NCBI GenBank assembly: GCA_016200765.1
Contig: JACQEC010000174.1
Coordinates: 1-10,258 of the forward strand
DNA: 10,258 nucleotides
From: Chloroflexota bacterium
GTDB lineage: Bacteria; Chloroflexota; Anaerolineae; JACRMK01
Direction: 5' to 3'
Position numbers and translations under genes: made by a program. The notes beneath the pieces were generated by a model. That model saw nothing but the letters and a program-made list of their open reading frames with translations, had not been told where the DNA came from and searched no databases. This document shows positions 5,913 through 10,258 of this stretch, in pieces. The stretch's first letter is position 1. The number at the start of each line of letters is the position of its first letter.

Positions 5913-6560
5913 TCAGTCAAAACTCACTTCGTCCTTGCCCTGTAGCTTGTCCTGCACTCGCTCGATAATCAACTGCAAGTGCCGCGGATGCTGGACGAAA
6001 TCCAGACTGTGCGCGGGCACGGTCAGCATCGGGCAGAAGGTGAAGCTGGCCGTCCATTCCTCGTAGAGTTGGTTCAACGTTTCCAGATAGGCGCGCGGGA
6101 TCTGGCGCTCGTAGTCGCGCCCGCGCTGGGCGATGCGCGCCAGCAGGGTATCCACGTCGGCGCGCAAGTAGATGACCAGATCGGGCGCGGGCAGGAATTC
6201 GAGCAGAACCTCGTAGAGCTCACGGTAGCAGAGGTAGTCACGCTCGGTCATCTGCCCTTGGCGGAACAGGTTCTTGGCGAAGATTTCGGCGTCTTCGTAG
6301 ACGCTGCGATCCTGCAAGACGGTGGTGGGGTGCTGGGCGATGCGGCGGTGGTGGCGCAGGCGGCGGGCGAGAAAGAAGACCTGCGAGGGGAAGGCCCAGC
6401 GCGGCATGTCGCCATAGAAATCCGACAAATAGGGATTGATTTCGGACGGCTCAAAGAACGGCTGCCAGCCAAGCGCTTCGGCAATGAGGCGCGTCAGCGT
6501 AGACTTGCCAACGCCGATGTTTCCGGCGACGACGATATAGCGTTTGACCATAGTCTCCAC
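5913..6560 (-). CDS. Deoxynucleoside kinase, copy 1 (dAK/dGK/dCK family)
   Basis: A 215-residue P-loop kinase that phosphorylates a deoxynucleoside with ATP in the salvage pathway. The Walker A loop is GNIGVGKST (13-21), the DRS motif is at 84-86 (LQDRSVYEDAEIFAK), and the arginine-rich lid is RIAQRGRDYER (142-152), followed by LETLNQLYEEW. The substrate among dA, dG and dC is not clear. Two starts are possible. GTG 6560 has GAGGG 4 bases upstream, and ATG 6551 (Met4, MVKRYIVVAG) has GGAG only 3 bases upstream; both give the complete domain. It lies 68 bases downstream of its paralogue and is likely in the same transcript. The DRS motif is like that of the dGK-type subunit in Lactobacillus dAK/dGK pairs, but this is inference. 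Confidence 0.9.
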   Translation of the reverse strand: METMVKRYIVVAGNIGVGKSTLTRLIAEALGWQPFFEPSEINPYLSDFYGDMPRWAFPSQVFFLARRLRHHRRIAQHPTTVLQDRSVYEDAEIFAKNLFRQGQMTERDYLCYRELYEVLLEFLPAPDLVIYLRADVDTLLARIAQRGRDYERQIPRAYLETLNQLYEEWTASFTFCPMLTVPAHSLDFVQHPRHLQLIIERVQDKLQGKDEVSFD

Positions 6561-6628
6561 GGTACCCTCGCAAAGTTATTGCCAGTTGTTCTCGAAAAGC
6601 CCATCTCATACGCTCCCTATACGCGCTA

Positions 6629-7264
6629 TCACAGCAATTGCTGTTGGAACTGGCCGACGGCCAGCTTGGCGCGGATGCGGTCGGCGATTTCGCGCAGGTC
6701 GTCGGCGTTGCGCACGAAGTCCATCTGGTTGACGTTGAGCTTGAGCAGGGGCGCGTCGGCGAATCCCCTGAAGAACTCTTCATAGGCCAGGTTGAGCCGG
6801 TCAATATACGGGCGAGACATCGCGCGCTCGAAGGGACGGTCGCGCTGGGCGATGCGCGCCATCAGCGCATCGGTGCTGGCTTGCAAATAGACCACCAGAT
6901 CGGGGACGGGCAGTTCCGACGCGAGTATCGGGAAAAGGCGTCGGTGCATATCCAGTTCATCGCGGTTCAGCGTGAGTTCCGCGAAGATGCAATCCTTCGC
7001 CAGGAGGTAGTCGCTCAATACGTTGGAGCGCGTCAGGATGTCGGGTGCCGAGACCTGCATCTGCCGAAAGCGGCTCAACAGAAAGAAAATCTGGGTCTGG
7101 AAGGCGTACTTAGCCTGATCCTGATAGAAGGACGACAGGAACGGGTTTTCTTCGACAATTTCCAGCACCGTTTCGGCCTCGAACGACGGCTGTAACAGAC
7201 GCGCCAGCGAGGTCTTGCCGACGCCGATAACACCCTCGATGGCGATGAAGTAGCGCTTGGGCAT
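6629..7264 (-). CDS. Deoxynucleoside kinase, copy 2 (deoxyadenosine kinase-like)
   Basis: A 211-residue paralogue of the downstream gene. Walker A is GVIGVGKTS (11-19), followed by EIVEENPFLSSFYQD (35-49), YAFQTQIFFLLSRFRQ (53-68), SDYLLAKDCIFA (84-95) and the lid RIAQRDRPFER (137-147). This copy has SDYLLAKD where the other has DRSVYEDAEIFAK. The frame extends 32 codons upstream to 7360, but ATG 7264 is the likely start: GGAG lies 7 bases upstream, MPKRYFIAIEG begins exactly as the family does, and the extension would cover the promoter. The two kinases share long stretches of DNA similarity, for example around 6123-6200 and 6842-6915, so they arose by tandem duplication. Confidence 0.92.
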   Translation of the reverse strand: MPKRYFIAIEGVIGVGKTSLARLLQPSFEAETVLEIVEENPFLSSFYQDQAKYAFQTQIFFLLSRFRQMQVSAPDILTRSNVLSDYLLAKDCIFAELTLNRDELDMHRRLFPILASELPVPDLVVYLQASTDALMARIAQRDRPFERAMSRPYIDRLNLAYEEFFRGFADAPLLKLNVNQMDFVRNADDLREIADRIRAKLAVGQFQQQLL

Positions 7265-7313
7265 CCATGCTCTCCGCAAGTGTGGGCTAAAAGACAAAGG
7301 GGACAGCGGGTTC

Positions 7314-7342
7314 ATCTTGCACCGTGGGACGTGAATTGTCAA
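7314..7342 (-). promoter_or_regulatory. Promoter of the deoxynucleoside kinase pair
   Basis: On the minus strand a perfect -35 TTGACA (7342-7337) is followed after 17 bases by CAAGAT (7319-7314), which keeps the key A2, A5 and T6 of a -10. Transcription would start near 7307, about 43 bases before the ATG at 7264. It is divergent from the MFS operon. Confidence 0.55.
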
Positions 7343-7418
7343 GGCGCGAGCAGTCGGCAACAGATGAATCCGATGCCGCGATTCGCTAGGCGCGGGGTTT
7401 GTTGCCGCCCGCGCCGTA

Positions 7419-7427
7419 TGCTATCAT
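7419..7427 (+). promoter_or_regulatory. Extended -10 element before the MFS operon
   Basis: TGCTATCAT matches an extended -10 (TGn-TATnAT). Start of transcription would fall near 7433-7434, only about 6 bases before the ATG at 7440, and no ribosome site is visible, so a nearly leaderless mRNA is predicted. No good -35 is seen at normal spacing. Confidence 0.4.
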
Positions 7428-7439
7428 CTGACGACCGCC

Positions 7440-8669
7440 ATGGCCGTCCAAACGATCAGCCAACGCTTCCCTCTGCTCGCGCACAATCGCCCGTTCCGCT
7501 GGTTGTGGATTTCCACCTTCTTCACGACGTTTGAAGACGTGCTGGCCTTTACCGCCCTGACGCTCTATGTGCTTGGATTGAGCGGCTCCGGCGCGGCGCT
7601 GGCGAGCCTGTTTGCCCTGCAGACGCTGATGGCCCTGCTGGCTGGCCCGCTGGCCGGCATGGTGAGCGACCGCTTCAACCGCAAGCGCGTCTGGCTGGCC
7701 GCCTCCGGCGTGATCGCGCTGACGTATTCGCTCTACCCATTTGCCGAGAGCCTCGAGCAGTTGTATGTTCTGGTTGCTATCGTCGGGGTCGCTTTTACGT
7801 TCGCGCGCAATGCGGGGCTGTCGCTCTTGCCTGATCTGGTGGAGGAGAAGTCGTTGGTTGACGCCAACGCGCTCCTGTCGGTCAATTTTAACGCGGCCTT
7901 GATTGTCGCGCCGCTCGTGGGGGGCGGGTTGGTTGCTGCCTTCGGCGCGCACGCGGCCTTCTACCTGTTGGCCGGTTTGCGCGTGACGGCCATCCTCTGC
8001 GTCAGCCGCATCGCCTACCGGCGCGCCGGCCCTGCGGTGACGCTGGCGCGGCATTGGCTGGACGACTTGCGGGAGGGCTTGCAGTACGCGCGCGCCCACG
8101 CCGAGGTGCGCCCGCTCCTGCTGACCGCGCTGGGCACCAATCTGGGCGTCGGCGCGCTGCAGGTGTTGGAGCCGCTGTTGGTGACGCAGGTGCTGGGCCA
8201 GGGCGCCGGCGGCTATGGCCTGCTGTTGTCGGTGGCGGGACTGGGCGCCATGAGCGGCTCCCTGCTGATCCCAAGGGTGACGGCGCGCTGGCCGATTTTT
8301 CATGTGTTTGCGATGTCGGTTCTGCTCACGGGTCTCTCCTTCTTTCCGTACGCTCACCTGCTGTGGTTTCCCGTGACGCTCATCATCGTCATTCCCCAAA
8401 CGGCGACTTGGGTTATGGGCAACGTGCTTAGCGACACGATTGTACAGCGTAGCGTGCAGGGGGCGGTGCGCGGGCGCATCTTCGGCCTGTTTATGCTGAT
8501 TCACAATGCGATGACCCTGCTGGCGATGGGCTTGCTGGCCCTGCTGGTGGACCGGGTGGGTGTCGCCTTATTGATGGACGCCGCGGGCCTGATCTATGCC
8601 GGAGCAGGAGTCTATGCGCTGTTGGTCATGCGCCGTTTCGCGGCGCAAGCCGCGGTCTCGACGGCATGA
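7440..8669 (+). CDS. MFS transporter (MFS_3 / EntS-like)
   Basis: A 409-residue inner-membrane permease with about 12 hydrophobic helices and a short cytoplasmic N-terminus. Motif A between helices 2 and 3 is GMVSDRFNRKR (73-83). The following PDLVEEKSLVDANALLSVNFN (131-151 region) is typical of the MFS_3 group that includes the enterobactin exporter EntS and macrolide-type efflux proteins. This suggests proton-driven export, with the substrate unknown. A second MFS-like half begins near 215, after the central loop. The start at 7440 lacks an obvious ribosome site but follows an extended -10, so it may be translated as a near-leaderless message. The stop overlaps the start of the next MFS gene (ATGA), so the two are translationally coupled. 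Confidence 0.9.
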   Translation: MAVQTISQRFPLLAHNRPFRWLWISTFFTTFEDVLAFTALTLYVLGLSGSGAALASLFALQTLMALLAGPLAGMVSDRFNRKRVWLAASGVIALTYSLYPFAESLEQLYVLVAIVGVAFTFARNAGLSLLPDLVEEKSLVDANALLSVNFNAALIVAPLVGGGLVAAFGAHAAFYLLAGLRVTAILCVSRIAYRRAGPAVTLARHWLDDLREGLQYARAHAEVRPLLLTALGTNLGVGALQVLEPLLVTQVLGQGAGGYGLLLSVAGLGAMSGSLLIPRVTARWPIFHVFAMSVLLTGLSFFPYAHLLWFPVTLIIVIPQTATWVMGNVLSDTIVQRSVQGAVRGRIFGLFMLIHNAMTLLAMGLLALLVDRVGVALLMDAAGLIYAGAGVYALLVMRRFAAQAAVSTA

Positions 8670-9826
8670 ACCGCTCGCATCCTTTGCTGGCGCGCAACCT
8701 GTTGATCGCGACCGGCACCGCCTTCCTGAACGTGATCGGCGGGGGACTGTGGGGCGCGCTCCTGCCGCTCTACTACCGCCAGTTGGGGGCTAGCGACGCC
8801 GACATCGGCACGGCGTTCACGCTCACGATTCTCGCGCACACGCTCCTGCAGACGCTGGGCGGCTTTCTCGCAGACCGCTTTGGGCGGCGCGCCATTCTCT
8901 TTGCGATGACGCTGAACGCGCCCCTGTTTATCGCCGCCGGAGTTGCCGGAGACTGGCACGTGGTGCTGATCGCCCACGCCGGCACGCGCATGTTGATGGG
9001 CACACAGTGGCCCGCGCTGTTCGCGCTCATCAGCGAGTCGGTGCCCAAGGAGATGCAGGGCAAGGCCTTTGGTGTGTTTGAGTTCGCGATTGGGATGGGC
9101 ACGACGATTGGGCCGATCATCGGCGCCCTGCTGATTGACCGCTTCGCGGTGGGCATCGGTACGCTCATCGTGGTCAATGGAGTTGTGATCGGATTTACCG
9201 CTGTGGCGCGCGGCCTGCTGATGCGCGAGTCACCGCGCAGTGCGCCGCCATCGGCGCGCCAACTGCGCGCCGCGTTGACCGGCGATGTGCGGTGGTTCGT
9301 GCTGGCGATTAGCCTGTTTTCGGTTGTCGAAACCCTCACCTTAGCCGGGCCGTTTCTCGCGCTGTTCACCCACGACGTGTGGCACGCCAGCGAAGCCGAG
9401 ATCAACCTGCTGACGAGCGCGGGAAGCTTCTGCGGGGTTGGGATTGGCCTGTGGGGCGGCCACTGGGCGGATCGGGCTGGCGGGCGGCAGGTGATCATGT
9501 GGATGGCGGCGGCGTGCGCGCTGGTGTTAGTGGGCTGGACGCTGGCGCCCACGCTGGCGTGGGGCATCGCGCCGTTTGTGCTGTTGTTTGTCTTGGACGT
9601 GGTGATGGTCGTCGCCCAGCAGGCGCAGATGTCGGCCATCACCGCGCCGGAGATGCGCGCCAGCATGGTCGGCCTGATGGGCACCGCGCAAAGCCTGATC
9701 GGGAGCGCGGGGCCGGTGGCCGGTGCGGTGCTTGTCGGCGCGTTTGGCCCAGCCTCGCCGTTCGCGCTGGGCGCAGGCGTGAGCCTGTTGTGCGCGTGGG
9801 CGGTCAGTCGGATGAGGAAGGCTTGA
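8666..9826 (+). CDS. Second MFS transporter, translationally coupled
   Basis: A 386-residue, 12-helix major facilitator permease of the inner membrane. Motif A is GGFLADRFGRR (65-75). The region GTQWPALFALISESVPKE, followed by GKAFGVFEFAIGMGTTIGPI, resembles the helix 4-5 area of MFS_1 drug/sugar-type carriers. The central loop is about 195-215 and the C-terminal half ends at RMRKA. It is clearly not a duplicate of the upstream MFS gene. Its ATG shares four bases with that gene's TGA, which usually means coupled synthesis and may mean a joint function. The substrate is unknown. The last 23 bases overlap the convergent helicase gene on the other strand. Confidence 0.9.
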   Translation: MNRSHPLLARNLLIATGTAFLNVIGGGLWGALLPLYYRQLGASDADIGTAFTLTILAHTLLQTLGGFLADRFGRRAILFAMTLNAPLFIAAGVAGDWHVVLIAHAGTRMLMGTQWPALFALISESVPKEMQGKAFGVFEFAIGMGTTIGPIIGALLIDRFAVGIGTLIVVNGVVIGFTAVARGLLMRESPRSAPPSARQLRAALTGDVRWFVLAISLFSVVETLTLAGPFLALFTHDVWHASEAEINLLTSAGSFCGVGIGLWGGHWADRAGGRQVIMWMAAACALVLVGWTLAPTLAWGIAPFVLLFVLDVVMVVAQQAQMSAITAPEMRASMVGLMGTAQSLIGSAGPVAGAVLVGAFGPASPFALGAGVSLLCAWAVSRMRKA

Positions 9827-10258
9827 GCGCGCTCAAGCGTTGGGCCAGCCGCGTGTTTCTTTGCGCGACGCGGTTGTTCTTGACCGCAATGGCGATGGCG
9901 CGCTTGGCGCCGATGAGCACGACCAGCGACTTCGCCCGCGTGACGGCGGTATAGAGCAGGTTGCGCTGGAGCAGGAGGTAGTGCTGGGTCAACAGCGGGA
10001 TGACCACCGCGCGGTATTCACTGCCCTGCGCTTTGTGGACGCTCAACGCAAAGGCGTGCGCCAATTCGTCGGCCTCACCGAAGTCATAGGCGACCCGCTG
10101 GCCGTCGAAGTCCACCTCGATGGTCTGCTCCTCGAAGCCGATGTTCACCACGCGCCCAAGGTCGCCGTTAAACACCTGCTTGTCGTAGTTATTGCGCGTC
10201 TGCATCACCTTGTCGCCGACGCGGAAGACGCGACTGCCGTGCCGCCACTCGGCGCGGC
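9804..10258 (-). CDS. recD2: RecD2-like ATP-dependent DNA helicase, C-terminal part
   Basis: The last 150 or so residues of a superfamily 1B helicase; the 5' part runs off the right edge. RecD2 is a 5'-3' DNA helicase in cells lacking a RecBC partner and is linked to DNA repair. Visible elements are VFRVGDKVMQTRNNYDKQVF then NGDLGRV (the SH3-like insertion), a five-stranded segment IEVDFDGQRVAYDF, HAFALSVHKAQGSEY (motif V region) and NLLYTAVTRAKSLVVLIG (motif VI with its arginine). The frame is open without a stop to 10256, upstream of the GTG at 10208, so that codon is internal and not the start. The basic C-terminus ends at 9804, overlapping the 3' end of the convergent MFS gene by 23 bases. 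Confidence 0.9.
   Translation of the reverse strand, partial: RAEWRHGSRVFRVGDKVMQTRNNYDKQVFNGDLGRVVNIGFEEQTIEVDFDGQRVAYDFGEADELAHAFALSVHKAQGSEYRAVVIPLLTQHYLLLQRNLLYTAVTRAKSLVVLIGAKRAIAIAVKNNRVAQRNTRLAQRLSALKPSSSD

Noticed and set aside
5979..6785. Plus-strand frame of 268 codons across both kinase genes
   Set aside because: Antisense to two kinases whose P-loops and lid motifs are intact; no domain of its own.
7265..7360. N-terminal extension of the second deoxynucleoside kinase
   Set aside because: The extension crosses the TTGACA promoter, and the family begins at MPKRYFIAIEG with GGAG upstream.
7386..8504. Long minus-strand frame (372 codons) opposite the first MFS gene
   Set aside because: It is rich in Arg, Gln, His and Gly with no recognisable domain, and it is an antisense shadow of a clear transmembrane protein in GC-rich DNA.
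8773..9684. Minus-strand frame of 303 codons opposite the second MFS gene
   Set aside because: Low-complexity Ser/Pro/Thr/Arg composition with no domain. The plus strand encodes a coherent 12-helix permease.
1..10258. CRISPR arrays, tRNA, rRNA, IS elements or prophage
   Set aside because: No regularly spaced repeats, no tRNA- or rRNA-like sequence and no transposase or integrase frames were seen on either strand.

Overview
This is a GC-rich bacterial chromosomal segment with tightly packed genes. Gene content and style (tandem deoxynucleoside kinases, a zinc-ribbon threonine synthase, a RecD2-type helicase, a CocE/NonD-type hydrolase) suggest Chloroflexota or a similar deep-branching lineage. 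That is a low-to-moderate confidence inference; no rRNA, tRNA or other marker gene is present to settle it.

Layout. The left 7.3 kb is read entirely on the minus strand. In transcription order (right to left) it holds two paralogous deoxynucleoside kinases (7264-6629 and 6560-5913), then moaC (5834-5340, behind a perfect TATAAT), an M20-family metallopeptidase/deacylase (5300-4065), a PLP-dependent threonine synthase (4053-2956), a RelB/ParD-like antitoxin with a RelE/ParE-like toxin (2901-2416), a 16-codon relic of a second threonine synthase C-terminus (2409-2359), a CocE/NonD-family serine hydrolase (2362-518) and selD (509 to beyond base 1). Gaps from moaC to selD are mostly under 60 bases, with ATGA-type or near overlaps, so this looks like one long transcription unit. 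From 7440 rightward two MFS transporters overlap by four bases on the plus strand. They converge with, and overlap, the 3' end of a RecD2-like helicase that enters from the right edge.

The most notable feature is that selD carries an in-frame TGA at codon 18, exactly where SelD proteins have catalytic Cys or selenocysteine. A compact hairpin 34 bases downstream fits the bacterial SECIS description. The gene therefore appears to encode a selenoprotein and is invisible to ordinary ORF calling. The host would need a full selenocysteine-decoding system (SelA, SelB, tRNA-Sec), which lies outside this window. moaC in the same apparent operon hints at a shared link to molybdenum/selenium enzymes such as Sec-containing formate dehydrogenase, but no such enzyme is visible here.

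The second notable feature is the toxin-antitoxin cassette. It sits exactly between the intact thrC and a diverged duplicate of the thrC tail. Short direct repeats flank it, suggesting that it arrived by insertion or recombination in an operon that once had another thrC-like 3' end translationally coupled to the hydrolase gene.
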